Positions 1-11,180 of a DNA stretch of 64,000 nucleotides are shown piece after piece. This stretch comes from Alphaproteobacteria bacterium (lineage in GTDB: Bacteria > Pseudomonadota > Alphaproteobacteria > UBA6615). The notes below the pieces were generated by a model, which saw nothing but the letters and a program-made list of their open reading frames with translations, was not told the origin of the DNA and ran no database searches. The stretch spans positions 62,001-126,000 of the forward strand of contig JAKUPN010000001.1 of NCBI GenBank assembly GCA_022449545.1, in the 5' to 3' direction. Both the position numbers and the translations under genes were made by a program. Positions within the stretch are counted from its first letter, which is position 1; each line of letters begins with the position of its first letter.

Positions 1-2
1 AT

Positions 3-107
3 GTCAGAGATCTTACAGGAGTTACATTTAACCCAATAAATGGTCTGTGGGATGCGAACTCTAACGATTTAGAAGTAAACTATATGGGATACGGAAAAAA
101 AATTTAA
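3..107 (+). CDS. C-terminal fragment of an unidentified protein, truncated by the left window edge
   Basis: Open frame VRDLTGVTFNPINGLWDANSNDLEVNYMGYGKKI ending in TAA at 105-107; 5' end lies outside the window. Confidence 0.45.
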   Translation, partial: VRDLTGVTFNPINGLWDANSNDLEVNYMGYGKKI

Positions 108-134
108 CACTTAATTTAAGTTAACTTACAATAT

Positions 135-560
135 TTAACTATTAGGACGTTTAATCCAAGGTAACCTTCCAACCGGCACACCCTCTTCAACTAAGTCTTC
201 TGCTTCCTCGTCAGAGGCATTACCATAAATATCTCTGGCTTCGCTTTCTCCATAGTATATTTTACGAGCCTCTTCCGGAAATTGATCGCCCACATCATCA
301 AAGTTCTTTTCAACATGATCCCTAACTTCTGAAAGAAGCTTACGAAATTTTGTAGAATTGACTTTGGGTTCGGATTTATTGACACTTTTTGAGGAAATAG
401 CTGGTGCCATTATAGACTTTGACACAGAGGTATCACCACAATCAGGACAAGAAATCTGTTTTTTCTTTACCTGCTCTTCAAAACTATCAGAGTTCGGGAA
501 CCAACCACCGAACTCATGTCCCCTAGAACAGATCATGTTAAAGCTAATCATTTCATACAA
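135..560 (-). CDS. DUF1178 family protein
   Basis: N-terminal MISFNMICSRGHEFGGWFPNSDSFEEQ...ISCPDCGDTSVSKSIMAPAIS with a zinc-ribbon-like CPDCG, typical of DUF1178; lies near grxC. Confidence 0.85.
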   Translation of the reverse strand: MYEMISFNMICSRGHEFGGWFPNSDSFEEQVKKKQISCPDCGDTSVSKSIMAPAISSKSVNKSEPKVNSTKFRKLLSEVRDHVEKNFDDVGDQFPEEARKIYYGESEARDIYGNASDEEAEDLVEEGVPVGRLPWIKRPNS

Positions 561-649
561 TAATTGTTTAATCGGTTTGTTATGTGCTTACATTTTCCAA
601 CCATTTAAATAAAATGGATTATTAACATGAATACAAGAACTACTATTTT

Positions 650-1228
650 ATGATTAAATCAAGTGAAAATATTAAGTTTCATGACAAACCGTCATCCTGG
701 GTAATTAGATTCGCACCCCTTATCACCGGAGAAGTTCTTGATGTGGCTTGTGGCAAAGGAAGACATACTCGATTCTTTTTATCCAAAGGAAACTCTGTTA
801 CTGCCGTAGATAAAGATTTATCGGGACTAAACGATATAGAATCCTGTAGTCGATTAAAACTTATAAAAATAGATCTTGAAAAAAAAACCAATAAAGGTAA
901 AAACCCTTTGCCAATTAGGCCGGTCGGCAGTGTCGTAGTAACCAACTATTTGTGGCGACCACTTCTACCTCACATTGTTAGCTCTGTAGCAAAAGGCCAT
1001 TTTCTTATTTATGAAACGTTCGCAACAGGTAACGAAGTTTTCGGAAAACCTAAAAACCCTGATTACCTACTTAACCCTCGAGAACTAATAGAAGCTGTAC
1101 AAGATGAATTATTCATAGTGGCATATGAAAACTTATTTTCTCAAGAGCCAAGGCCATCCGTTTTGCAAAGGATCTGCGCAGTTAGAACAAGGAATAATTT
1201 GAAACCTGAGGTGCAATTAATTTATTGA
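650..1228 (+). CDS. class I SAM-dependent methyltransferase
   Basis: Motif I VLDVACGKGRHTRFFLSKGNSVTAVDKD. Confidence 0.75.
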   Translation: MIKSSENIKFHDKPSSWVIRFAPLITGEVLDVACGKGRHTRFFLSKGNSVTAVDKDLSGLNDIESCSRLKLIKIDLEKKTNKGKNPLPIRPVGSVVVTNYLWRPLLPHIVSSVAKGHFLIYETFATGNEVFGKPKNPDYLLNPRELIEAVQDELFIVAYENLFSQEPRPSVLQRICAVRTRNNLKPEVQLIY

Positions 1229-1477
1229 TAGTTTTAAATCAAGCTTTCCTTCTTGTTCCAAAGCATACAAATCATCACACCCTCCGATATGTTCTCCATT
1301 AATAAAAATTTGTGGAACAGAGCGCCGTCCACCTGAACGATCAATCATCTGAACCCTTGCTTCTTGATCGGAAGAGACATCTTTTTCGATAAATTCAATG
1401 CCTTTCGAATCCAACAAACGCTTAGCTGCAGTACAGAAACCACACATAATGGTAGTATATATCTCAACGTTCGCCAT
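1217..1477 (-). CDS. grxC: glutaredoxin 3
   Basis: YTTIMCGFCTAAKRLLDSKGIEF...SVPQIFINGEHIGGCDDLYALE: CxxC active site, TVP-like cis-Pro loop and GGCDD. Confidence 0.92.
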   Translation of the reverse strand: MANVEIYTTIMCGFCTAAKRLLDSKGIEFIEKDVSSDQEARVQMIDRSGGRRSVPQIFINGEHIGGCDDLYALEQEGKLDLKLSIN

Positions 1478-1624
1478 TTTGAAAAATACTCCGTAACTTT
1501 AATTTAATTTATATACTATAGTAGATGTACAAACAAATCACTGAGGATCTATCTACATACTATTTTATAATATTTCTAAGAATAAATTTACAAAGATAAT
1601 ATAATTAAACAAAACCGAAACAGA

Positions 1625-2542
1625 ATGGTTGATAAAATTAATATATTTGATCGTCACCTATTGTTAAAACGTCGTGAAAAGGCATCAGTAACTTTTCATG
1701 ATCACGATTTTTTATTCAAAGAAGTGGCCACCAGACTTGTCGATCGGGTGAAAGATATTAATCGTAAATTTCCTCTTGCCCTTGATTTGGGATGTCGAAA
1801 TGGCCTTTTAAGTAATACTTTTAGTGAACTAGCCCCAAAAAAAATTGGGACATTAGTTCAGGCAGACCTTTCTCCGGGCATGGTTACTAGTGCTATGTTA
1901 AACACTGGTTTATGTTCGCTCGTGATTGACGAAGAACGTTTACCAATGGGCGAAGGATGTCTCGATCTCATATTAAGTTGTCTTAATCTACATCATGTAA
2001 ATGACCTGCCCGGGACATTAATTCAAATTTGCCAAGCCCTAAAACCTGATGGAGTTTTTATAGGAGCAATTTTTGGCGACCAAACTTTACAAGAACTGAA
2101 ACAATCTTGGTTGCAAGCTGAATCAGAAATAGACGGCGGAGCAAGCTTCAGGATTTCACCTTTCGTAGACTTGCAAAATGCTGCTGGCCTAATGCAGCGG
2201 GCTGGGTTTGCTTTACCTGTCGCAGATATTGATACTATAAACGTAACTTATGATCATCCTCTTAGTCTTATGCATGATCTAAAGGGAATGGGTGAAACAA
2301 ATATTCTAATAGATCGAAAACGCATACCAACTAAACGCGAAACATTACTTTCTGCTGTAAAAACTTATATCACTCAATATTCCGACAATCATGGACGCAT
2401 CTCAGCTACTTTTGAAATTATTTACCTGATTGGCTGGGCTCCTGCAAAAAATCAACAAAAGGCATTAAAACCGGGAACCGCAGCTTTAAGACTGGCTGAT
2501 GCTCTTGAAACAAAAGAAATTTCAGTGGAAGAAAAAGTGTAA
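1625..2542 (+). CDS. BioC/NDUFAF5-like SAM-dependent methyltransferase
   Basis: NIFDRHLLLKRREKA N-terminus, ALDLGCRNGLLS motif, LNLHHVNDLPGTLIQICQALKPDGVFIGAIFG; matches the alphaproteobacterial NDUFAF5-like family. Confidence 0.8.
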   Translation: MVDKINIFDRHLLLKRREKASVTFHDHDFLFKEVATRLVDRVKDINRKFPLALDLGCRNGLLSNTFSELAPKKIGTLVQADLSPGMVTSAMLNTGLCSLVIDEERLPMGEGCLDLILSCLNLHHVNDLPGTLIQICQALKPDGVFIGAIFGDQTLQELKQSWLQAESEIDGGASFRISPFVDLQNAAGLMQRAGFALPVADIDTINVTYDHPLSLMHDLKGMGETNILIDRKRIPTKRETLLSAVKTYITQYSDNHGRISATFEIIYLIGWAPAKNQQKALKPGTAALRLADALETKEISVEEKV

Positions 2543-2582
2543 TTTTTGTAAACCTAAATAACGTGATTGAGATAATTAAGAC

Positions 2583-3356
2583 ATGAAGCTAAAAATAATT
2601 GAAATAATAAGTTTTGCTTTTAAAGACATATGGGAAAACCGTCGAGATTTTAGCTCATTGGCATTTATACCCGTGCTTATGGTTTCAATTGTTGGCACGC
2701 TCGTAGCAGCATTAGTGGGAGACCCGAAGGTTCTACTAGAAGACACAAGGTCGGTTCCAACTGATTTGCTAACTAAATTAGTTCTTGGCACTATAATTAA
2801 CTGGATATTTGGACTTATTTTCTACACTTTGTTTGCAGTAACCTGGTTTAGGCGTACTTTGGTAGGACCTGAAAACATTACTATTGCTGGTGCTATAAGC
2901 TGGAAGAAAAGACATTGGAAGTTTTTTAGCCGATTAATATTAATAATTGTAAACCTATTTGGGCTTTTCTTGATCTTATCTTTTTTGTTCATGATGATAC
3001 TTCCAATTTCACCAGTTTTGATAATTTTGATTCTCTTGATAGGGCTTACCTATGGAAGATTATGCCTTGTCCTTCCTGCAGAAGCAGAAGATAGAAAGAT
3101 AAGCTTTAAAGATTCTATACAACTGACAAATGGAAACACATTGCCTTTGTTAATTGGCGCCGTGGCCTTGCCTTTCTCTGTAATGCTGTTCGGTAGCGTA
3201 ATTATTTTAAGTATAGCATCGGGATTGACTAGTGCGATAGGATCGTCAGTAACAGCGCAGTTTTTGCTGCTGTTTACTGTCCAATCTATTAACTACATAG
3301 GTTTTGCAATCAGCATCACTACACTAGCCATAATCTATCGACAATTAATCAACTAA
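2583..3356 (+). CDS. multi-pass membrane protein of unknown function
   Basis: Several long hydrophobic segments; no recognised motif. Confidence 0.6.
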   Translation: MKLKIIEIISFAFKDIWENRRDFSSLAFIPVLMVSIVGTLVAALVGDPKVLLEDTRSVPTDLLTKLVLGTIINWIFGLIFYTLFAVTWFRRTLVGPENITIAGAISWKKRHWKFFSRLILIIVNLFGLFLILSFLFMMILPISPVLIILILLIGLTYGRLCLVLPAEAEDRKISFKDSIQLTNGNTLPLLIGAVALPFSVMLFGSVIILSIASGLTSAIGSSVTAQFLLLFTVQSINYIGFAISITTLAIIYRQLIN

Positions 3357-3371
3357 GGAATTAAATAGTTT

Positions 3372-3779
3372 TCAGAGAAGGTCCCTTAAAATCGGTATTA
3401 GAGGCTTATCTGCTGGAGGCATTGGGTATGATGACAATTCTGTAAGAGTTACCCAAGCAATTCTCTGCCCCTCTTTGGGTTGAGGGATTCCTTCCCACAC
3501 ACGGCAGACAAAAACAGGCATGAGGAGGTGAAAATCATCATAACTATGACTAGCAAATCCTATCGGAGCCAAGCAGCTTTCTTTAGTATCAATGCCTAAT
3601 TCTTCACTTAATTCACGAATAAGGGCCTGTTCCGGTGTCTCATTTTCCTGTAATTTTCCGCCTGGAAACTCCCACAATCCAGACATAGACTTCCCTACTG
3701 GTCTCTGCGAAATCAAAACCCTATTATCTGCGTCTATTAATGCGACTGCACTAACCAATAAAAGGGAGAGATCACACAT
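3372..3779 (-). CDS. mutT: NUDIX hydrolase, MutT-like (8-oxo-dGTP diphosphatase)
   Basis: NUDIX box GGKLQENETPEQALIRELSEELGI; internal Met (MCDLSLLLVSAVALIDAD) taken as start because it avoids overlap with argJ. Confidence 0.88.
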   Translation of the reverse strand: MCDLSLLLVSAVALIDADNRVLISQRPVGKSMSGLWEFPGGKLQENETPEQALIRELSEELGIDTKESCLAPIGFASHSYDDFHLLMPVFVCRVWEGIPQPKEGQRIAWVTLTELSSYPMPPADKPLIPILRDLL

Positions 3780-3786
3780 TACTGCG

Positions 3787-5034
3787 TTAGCTCCTATAGT
3801 CAGCATTAATACTAATATATTTGTGAGTTAAGTCGCAGGTCCACACTGTAGCCTTTGAACGACCCACGCCAACATCTAGACTAATCTCAATATTTTTATT
3901 CTTCATATAAGAAGCGACGATAGCTTCGTTATAATCTATCGAACGCTCCCCTTTATGAGTTATTGGAATACCACCAATATTTATGGAAAGCTTGTCACGA
4001 TCTGCCTTTTCACCAGCTTTCCCAACTGCCATTATAATTCGACCCCAGTTAGGGTCCTCGCCAGCGACAGCTGTTTTAACTAGAGGAGAATTGGCAACCG
4101 ATAAGCCTATATTACGAGCAGCTCTTTTAGACTCAGCTCCAGAAACATTAAGAGTTATAAGTTTTCGAGCCCCTTCACCATCACTGACTATCTGTTTAGC
4201 CAAATTAATACAAACTGATTCTAATGCGTTATAAAACTCTTTTAAATCTGGATCGTTCGATTTAAGAATTCTTTTTTGCCTAGCATTCTTCCCAGTTGCA
4301 CATAGAAACAATGTATCCGAAGTAGAGGTATCACCATCTACAGTAATAGAATTGAAAGAAGAGTCAGCCGCACGACGTAATAGTCTCTGCAAAACTTGAG
4401 CAGGCAGTCGCGCGTTAGTAAAAATAAATCCAAGCATGGTCGACATATCAGGAGCAATCATACCAGACCCTTTGGCGAATCCTGAAATTACCACTTCAGA
4501 ACTTCCTATTTTTGTCTTTACTGATGCCGCTTTGGCGAAGGTATCTGTGGTCATTATAGCCTCTGAAGCCGACTTCCAAGAAGTTGGACTTAGGCGAGTT
4601 ACAACTTTAGATAACTTTTCGGCTATTTGATCTTCCAACAAAGGTTCACCAATCACTCCTGTTGAAGCAATATAGACTTCATTTGGATTACAATTAAACA
4701 ATTTACTCGCTCTGGAAACTGTACTGGTCACTACTTTATTTCCGGAGGCTCCAGTAAAGGCGTTTGCATTTCCTGAATTTACAATTATGGCCCTCGCTCT
4801 GCCTTCAGGCAGGATAGTTCTACACCAATCGACTGGAGCTGAAGGACATCGTGAGTTTGTCATTACTCCAGCTATTTTTGTTCCTTTCACTAGCTCTGCA
4901 ATCATTAAATCCTTATCTCCACTAGACTTGAGGCCTACCGCTTGACCACATAATCTAAGACCGGGTACAGGTTTGATATTAGGAAATTTCTTGGGAGCTA
5001 ATGGCGAAATTTCTATAGTAGTAGGGTTTGCCAT
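3787..5034 (-). CDS. argJ: bifunctional glutamate N-acetyltransferase / amino-acid acetyltransferase ArgJ
   Basis: Contains the cleavage-site region KGSGMIAPDMSTMLGFIFTNA and the ATS-type C-terminus. Confidence 0.95.
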   Translation of the reverse strand: MANPTTIEISPLAPKKFPNIKPVPGLRLCGQAVGLKSSGDKDLMIAELVKGTKIAGVMTNSRCPSAPVDWCRTILPEGRARAIIVNSGNANAFTGASGNKVVTSTVSRASKLFNCNPNEVYIASTGVIGEPLLEDQIAEKLSKVVTRLSPTSWKSASEAIMTTDTFAKAASVKTKIGSSEVVISGFAKGSGMIAPDMSTMLGFIFTNARLPAQVLQRLLRRAADSSFNSITVDGDTSTSDTLFLCATGKNARQKRILKSNDPDLKEFYNALESVCINLAKQIVSDGEGARKLITLNVSGAESKRAARNIGLSVANSPLVKTAVAGEDPNWGRIIMAVGKAGEKADRDKLSINIGGIPITHKGERSIDYNEAIVASYMKNKNIEISLDVGVGRSKATVWTCDLTHKYISINADYRS

Positions 5035-5132
5035 AATTACTGATTTCTAAATATGAATTTAATATTTATCACATTAATTTTTTTCATCATTAAACATTCT
5101 TAAGTTAAATAGTTTGTTAAGCGAATTAGATT

Positions 5133-5199
5133 ATTCTAAATGTCATGTTATTCTATTTATTCTGATTGGATACCAATCCTAGTCTATTTCATTTAGAAT
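5133..5199. repeat. nested inverted repeats between argJ and secA
   Basis: Outer perfect 10-bp arms ATTCTAAATG (5133-5142) and CATTTAGAAT (5190-5199) enclose a perfect 6-bp hairpin GATTGG-ATA-CCAATC (5164-5178). Confidence 0.6.
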
Positions 5200-5605
5200 C
5201 AACAAAATTAAGACAATGTAAAAAATGTACAACCGAAATGGACAGGTAATAATTTATTTTGATAATTATATATCTTAATTCTTAATTTTGCACTTTTTAA
5301 TCAAAAGCTATATTCGTATATATTTATGATTCATTAATATATAAAAGATGCACAGATGAAAGACTACTCAATGTAATATGAACGAAATGAAAAACTAGAA
5401 GTACAGTGATAATAAACTGAATAATTTGATAAATTGTATTATAGATGCATAAATATTGACAGTTACACATAAGGTACTTAGACAGACATTTAGTATCTTT
5501 TAATTGCCTACATGACCCTTTAATGACTCTGAGTTTGTCCACCAAGGCGTTCCTAAAATCTGAATTTATTTACTATTAAATATTACAAGGAAACAAAACG
5601 TTAAG

Positions 5606-8344
5606 ATGGTAGTAAATCTCGTTAAGCAATTTGTTGGTTCTGCGAATGATCGTTATCTAAAAAGGTTAACGAAAGATGTCAAAGAAATTAATGCACTTGA
5701 ACCTTCAATTGAGATCCTTAGTGACGAAGAGTTAAAGGCCAGAACAGAATCATTTCGGCAACAAATCACTGATGGATCGACACTAGATAGTATTCTAATC
5801 GAGGCATTTGCAACAGTTCGAGAGGCAGCAAAGCGCACACTTGGACAGCGTCACTTTGATGCCCAATTATTGGGCGGAATAGTATTACACAATGGCATGA
5901 TTTCTGAAATGAAAACTGGAGAAGGAAAAACTCTTGTAGCAACTTTAGCGGTCTATTTAAATGCGCTAGAAGGAAAAGGTGTCCATGTAGTAACTGTAAA
6001 TGACTACCTAGCTCAACGCGATGCCGAGTGGATGGGCCAAGTATATAAATTTCTGGGATTAAAAGTCGGGTGTATTTTTCATGGCCTCTCGGATGAAGAG
6101 CGGAGAGAAGCTTATGCAGCTGACGTAACCTACGCAACAAACAATGAACTCGGATTTGATTACCTTCGGGATAACATGAAATTTCATCTTGAGGAGATGG
6201 TTCAAAGGGATTTTAATTTTGCTATTGTAGATGAGGTTGACTCTATTCTCATAGATGAAGCTCGTACTCCACTTATAATTTCTGGCCCAATTGAAGACTC
6301 ATCTGAAACTTACAGACAGGTCGACGTTATAATTCCTAATTTAAATGCATCCGATTATGAAATAGACGAAAAATCACGTTCTGTAACTATGACTGACGAA
6401 GGTGTAGAACACGCAGAAGAGCTACTTAGGGAAGTAAAACTACTCGAGCCAGATGCAAGTCTTTACGATATGACAAGTGTAAGTGTGCTCCACCACGTGA
6501 ATCAGGCACTTCGTGCACACAAATTATTTAGTCGTGATACCGATTACATAGTCAAACAAGACCGGGTTATAATCATTGATGAATTTACTGGCCGCATGAT
6601 GGAGGGGCGACGTTACTCTGATGGTTTGCATCAAGCATTGGAAGCAAAAGAAAATGTTTCTGTTCAAGATGAAAATCAAACATTAGCGTCCATCACGTTT
6701 CAAAATTATTTTCGTATTTATCCTAAACTCAGTGGAATGACTGGTACGGCCATGACAGAAGCTGGTGAATTTTCTGAAATTTATAACTTAGATGTAATAG
6801 AAATTCCTACCAATAAACCTATGATTCGAAACGATAATAATGATGAAGTGTATAGAACACTGAATGAAAAATATGATGCGATCGTAAATCACATAGTCGA
6901 GTGTTATAAAAAAAAGCAACCAGTATTAGTGGGAACTGTATCTATAGAAAAATCAGAACAAATAGCGAAATTATTGAAAGAAAAAAATATTCCTCATCAC
7001 GTTCTTAATGCCCGATACCATGACCAAGAGGCCGCTATCATTGCGAGAGCTGGAGAGCCAGGAGCGGTAACCATCGCTACGAACATGGCAGGGCGTGGAA
7101 CGGACATACAGCTGGGTGGAAATATAGATGTCAGAATTCATGAAGAACTAAAAGAAATTAAAGACCAAGATGAATATGAACAAAAAAGTAACTTAATCCG
7201 TGAAGAAGTGTCGACTAAACGAGATTTAGTTTTAGGAGCAGGGGGACTCCAAATTATCGGTACCGAGCGCCATGAAAGCCGCAGGATTGATAATCAATTG
7301 AGAGGCCGTTCCGGCAGACAAGGAGATCCTGGTCGCTCCCATTTCTTTTTATCTTTAGAAGACGACTTAATGCGTATATTCGGCTCGGAACGAATGGATT
7401 CGATGTTAATAAAATTAGGACTAGAAGAAGGTGAGGCTATCGTACACTCATGGATCGACAAAGCCCTTGAGAAAGCACAACAGAAAGTAGAAGGTCGTAA
7501 CTTCGAAATTCGAAAACAGCTGTTACAATACGATGATGTGATGAATGATCAACGCAAAGTTATCTATGAACAACGAAAAGATCTAATGAAAAGCAATGAT
7601 GTTTCTGAAACCATCGAATCTATGAGAGAAGAAACTCTAGAAAATTTGGTAGCACTATGCATTCCAGAAAAGGCTTTTTCAGAACAATGGGACACCAATT
7701 TTCTTCAGGAAGAATCTTCAAAACTCTTCGACATAGACGCCCCAGTTTCTGAATGGGCTAAAGAGGAGGGAATAGCCGATCAAGAAATTCTTGAAAGGCT
7801 ACGAAAATTATTAATAGAAAAAACAGCCGCAAAAACTGCTCAGTTCGGTCCTGACTTGATGCGTATGGCTGAAAAAAACTTACTATTACAATTGCTGGAT
7901 CAATATTGGAAAGACCATTTACTGCGATTAGACCATCTCAGACAGGGTATAGGTTTGAGAGCATTCGGTCAAAAAAATCCACTTAACGAGTATAAAAGAG
8001 AAGCCTTCGATATGTTTGAGGATATGTTAGAACGTCTTCGAGAAGGTATTACTTCACTGCTAAGTCATATTGAACTACAAACAGATAACCTTGAAACAGT
8101 TCCTAACTCTCAGGGAAGCCAAGTAACCGAAGAAACCCATCTGGCATTTAATCAATTTTCTGAATCTGAACAGCTCCCCGAAAGAGATGACGAACCGAGC
8201 CTAAAAAAGCAACCTATGCGTTATGCACGAGGCAATCAAATAAACCCAAACAATCAAGAAACATGGGGTAAGGTGCCAAGAAACGCTCCCTGTCCCTGTG
8301 GTTCTGGAAGTAAATATAAGCATTGCCATGGAAAACTAAAATAA
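5606..8344 (+). CDS. secA: preprotein translocase ATPase SecA
   Basis: MKTGEGKTL Walker [21 protein letters not shown]-terminal SEC-C zinc motif [18 protein letters not shown]. Confidence 0.98.
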   Translation: MVVNLVKQFVGSANDRYLKRLTKDVKEINALEPSIEILSDEELKARTESFRQQITDGSTLDSILIEAFATVREAAKRTLGQRHFDAQLLGGIVLHNGMISEMKTGEGKTLVATLAVYLNALEGKGVHVVTVNDYLAQRDAEWMGQVYKFLGLKVGCIFHGLSDEERREAYAADVTYATNNELGFDYLRDNMKFHLEEMVQRDFNFAIVDEVDSILIDEARTPLIISGPIEDSSETYRQVDVIIPNLNASDYEIDEKSRSVTMTDEGVEHAEELLREVKLLEPDASLYDMTSVSVLHHVNQALRAHKLFSRDTDYIVKQDRVIIIDEFTGRMMEGRRYSDGLHQALEAKENVSVQDENQTLASITFQNYFRIYPKLSGMTGTAMTEAGEFSEIYNLDVIEIPTNKPMIRNDNNDEVYRTLNEKYDAIVNHIVECYKKKQPVLVGTVSIEKSEQIAKLLKEKNIPHHVLNARYHDQEAAIIARAGEPGAVTIATNMAGRGTDIQLGGNIDVRIHEELKEIKDQDEYEQKSNLIREEVSTKRDLVLGAGGLQIIGTERHESRRIDNQLRGRSGRQGDPGRSHFFLSLEDDLMRIFGSERMDSMLIKLGLEEGEAIVHSWIDKALEKAQQKVEGRNFEIRKQLLQYDDVMNDQRKVIYEQRKDLMKSNDVSETIESMREETLENLVALCIPEKAFSEQWDTNFLQEESSKLFDIDAPVSEWAKEEGIADQEILERLRKLLIEKTAAKTAQFGPDLMRMAEKNLLLQLLDQYWKDHLLRLDHLRQGIGLRAFGQKNPLNEYKREAFDMFEDMLERLREGITSLLSHIELQTDNLETVPNSQGSQVTEETHLAFNQFSESEQLPERDDEPSLKKQPMRYARGNQINPNNQETWGKVPRNAPCPCGSGSKYKHCHGKLK

Positions 8345-8413
8345 AAGACTGAAGAAAAGTTAGTTCAATTTATAAATATTATAGGTGAGTCAGAAATTTT
8401 CAATCACAGCTAA

Positions 8414-9430
8414 ATGAGCTATAAAATGGAATTTGGTGTATTTGACCATCTTGATCTAAGGCATGGAGTCCCACTGGAAACAATTTATCAGGAAAGACTG
8501 AAACTAATCAGTCGATATGAGTTTTCAGGAATATCGACATACCATCTAGCAGAACATCATGCGACACCTTTAGGTCTTGCCCCTTCACCTGGCATATTCC
8601 TAGCTACGGTTGCGCAATGTACAAAAACACTTCGCTTCGGACCAATGGTTTATTGCTTACCTTTGTATGAACCACTTCGACTTATCGAAGAGATCTGTAT
8701 GCTTGATCAAATTAGTGGTGGCCGCTTTGAGTTTGGCATTGGCAGAGGTATTTCCCCACATGAGGTAGCATATTTCGATATAAATTTTAATAACGCAAAC
8801 GACATTTATATGGAAGCATACGAAGCTTTAATGACTGGACTAACCAAATCAAAATTGGAATATAGAGGAAATTATTTTAAGTACGATTCAGTTCCAATGA
8901 TTTTAGAAACCAAACAAAAGCCTCATCCACCAATCTGGTGTGGAATTGGAGCCCCTAAGGGGGTTAAGTGGCCAGCAGAAAATGGTTATAATATAATAAG
9001 TAACGCATCCTGCGAACCAGTTCGGGAGTCCATTGAGCGTTATAAAGAGATTTGGTTTTCTAATCACCATACAGAGAAGATTTTACCTAAAATGGGAGCG
9101 GCCAGACATATATATATAGATGAAACAGATGAAAAAGCTATCAATCGCGGGCGCAGAGCATACACCGCATGGCACAAGAATTTTATGAAATTGTGGAATT
9201 TTTTTGGAGATGATCCAAAGGTTTATCCCAAAGAGTTTGAGCAAGCACGTAAAGATGACTTGATAATTACTGGCTCCCCAGAAACCGTACGAGAAGAAAT
9301 TAGAGAACAGATTCATAAAACTAGTCTCAACTATTTCGTTTGTAGATTTGCTTTTGGCGATCTCAGTTATGAAGAATCTATGAGCTCTCTTGAACTGTTT
9401 GGAGAAGAAATATCACCACATATTAATTAA
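8414..9430 (+). CDS. LLM-class (luciferase-like) flavin-dependent oxidoreductase
   Basis: STYHLAEHHATPLGLAPSPGIFLATVAQCTKTLRFGPMVYCLPLYEPLRLIEEICMLDQISGGRFEFGIGRG. Confidence 0.9.
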   Translation: MSYKMEFGVFDHLDLRHGVPLETIYQERLKLISRYEFSGISTYHLAEHHATPLGLAPSPGIFLATVAQCTKTLRFGPMVYCLPLYEPLRLIEEICMLDQISGGRFEFGIGRGISPHEVAYFDINFNNANDIYMEAYEALMTGLTKSKLEYRGNYFKYDSVPMILETKQKPHPPIWCGIGAPKGVKWPAENGYNIISNASCEPVRESIERYKEIWFSNHHTEKILPKMGAARHIYIDETDEKAINRGRRAYTAWHKNFMKLWNFFGDDPKVYPKEFEQARKDDLIITGSPETVREEIREQIHKTSLNYFVCRFAFGDLSYEESMSSLELFGEEISPHIN

Positions 9431-9465
9431 TTAGATAAAAAACCATAAAGGAAAAAATAAAAAAA

Positions 9466-10194
9466 TTGATTGAAAACATCTGTCAAGTTTGTGCAGGACA
9501 AATTACATTTAAATGTAACAAAAATGGATATAGCATTTTTCGATGTAATGATTGCGCTTTTCTGTTTGTTAGCCCTTATCCAACTGATGATGAAATAACA
9601 AACTTTTATTCATCATCATATAGAGGGGCTAAAAAAGATTTTTATCCCAAACTAAATTCTCGAAGACGTAGAGCGTTTCTAAAAGCTCTAAAATTTACCC
9701 GCTTCATTTATGGAAAAAAGACTATTGATATAGGCTGTGGAGGAGGAATAATGGCTGAAACCTTCCGTCGCATGGGTGCTGATTCCTCAGGCTTAGACAT
9801 TAGTAAAAATTCGATAAATTTTGCGAAAACGAATTATCCTAAATGCAAGTTTTACTGCGAAACTTTTGAAGAAAATATGAAAAGAGATCTACGTTTTGAC
9901 TTTATCTTTACAACTGAGTTAATGGAACATCTTGCGGGGCCTCATAACTTTATGAGGCTTATAAAAGCTTCATCAAAACCAAAAACACACGTGTATATAG
10001 CAACACCAGATTCTAGCCATAATGTTGTACCATCAGATATATCTCTATGGAGTGATATTTGTCCCCCTGAACATTTACAATGGTTTAATGAGTCTAATTT
10101 AAAAAAACTATTTTCTGACTACGGCTTTGTGTTAGTTAAATCGTATAAAAAAACAAGCCCTGCTTTATCACTATTATTTATGAAATCAGAATAA
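9466..10194 (+). CDS. class I SAM-dependent methyltransferase with N-terminal zinc-ribbon
   Basis: CQVCAGQITFKCNKNGYSIFRCNDCAFLFVSPYPTDDEI followed by TIDIGCGGGIMAETFRRMGADSSGLDIS; TTG start. Confidence 0.8.
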   Translation: MIENICQVCAGQITFKCNKNGYSIFRCNDCAFLFVSPYPTDDEITNFYSSSYRGAKKDFYPKLNSRRRRAFLKALKFTRFIYGKKTIDIGCGGGIMAETFRRMGADSSGLDISKNSINFAKTNYPKCKFYCETFEENMKRDLRFDFIFTTELMEHLAGPHNFMRLIKASSKPKTHVYIATPDSSHNVVPSDISLWSDICPPEHLQWFNESNLKKLFSDYGFVLVKSYKKTSPALSLLFMKSE

Positions 10195-10217
10195 CTTAAT
10201 AAGTTTTGTAAAATTAA

Positions 10218-11174
10218 TTATATTAAGTTAGCTCTGCCCATATTTAAAAATTTATCTCGCCGATGTTTTTTTAGAGTATCCCCATCTAGTTTTCTTAGCT
10301 TATACAACTCTTCAGATACTGCATCTCCTACACTAGAAGTTATTTTCTTAGCATCTCTGTGAGCCCCCCCTAGTGGTTCATAAATTATACGATCAATAAT
10401 AGAAAAACCAAGCAAATCACTAGCTGTAATTTTTAGCGCTTCAGCAGCCGCGAGACTCTTGGTAGCATCACGCCATAAGATAGATGCACAACCCTCTGGG
10501 GAAATGACCGAATAAACCGAATGTTCTAGCATTAATACCTTATTTGCTGCAGCTAATGCTATAGCTCCTCCCGACCCACCTTCACCAATTACGACAGATA
10601 TAAATGGCACCCTCATAGACATACACGATCTTATAGTTTCAGCGATTGATTCAGCCTGTCCTCGCTCCTCAGCTCCAGCTCCTGGGTATGCTCCAGGAGT
10701 ATCAATAAACGAAATTATTGGTAACTGGAATCTATCAGCTAGTTCCATAACTCTCTGAGCTTTACGATACCCTTCAGGCCTTGCCATTCCAAAGTTGTGG
10801 ACGATCCTTCCATCCGTATCTATCCCCTTCTCATGACCGATTATTATTGTTGACCAACCACGAAACCTTCCTATCCCTGCAATTATAGCCCTATCTTCCG
10901 CGTAGGCACGATCACCGGCTAATGGGGTAAAATCCGTAATAAGATTTTTTATATAGTCTGATGAATGAGGACGATGAGGGTGTCTAGCAACCTGCACTCG
11001 TTGCCACGGTGTAAGTCTCTCATAAGTCTGTTTTAATAGCTTATTTAGTTGATTTTGGAGTTTTCCAACTTCTTCAGCAATACTAATTCCATCTCCATCA
11101 GAGAGATGGCGAAGTTCCTCGATTTTACTCTCCAGATCAGCAATCGTTTTTTCGAAATCTAAGAAATGACGCAT
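10218..11174 (-). CDS. accA: acetyl-CoA carboxylase carboxyltransferase subunit alpha
   Basis: FGMARPEGYRKAQRVMELADRFQLPIISFIDTPGAYPGAGAEERGQAESIAE. Confidence 0.97.
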   Translation of the reverse strand: MRHFLDFEKTIADLESKIEELRHLSDGDGISIAEEVGKLQNQLNKLLKQTYERLTPWQRVQVARHPHRPHSSDYIKNLITDFTPLAGDRAYAEDRAIIAGIGRFRGWSTIIIGHEKGIDTDGRIVHNFGMARPEGYRKAQRVMELADRFQLPIISFIDTPGAYPGAGAEERGQAESIAETIRSCMSMRVPFISVVIGEGGSGGAIALAAANKVLMLEHSVYSVISPEGCASILWRDATKSLAAAEALKITASDLLGFSIIDRIIYEPLGGAHRDAKKITSSVGDAVSEELYKLRKLDGDTLKKHRRDKFLNMGRANLI

Positions 11175-11180
11175 GGAAAA

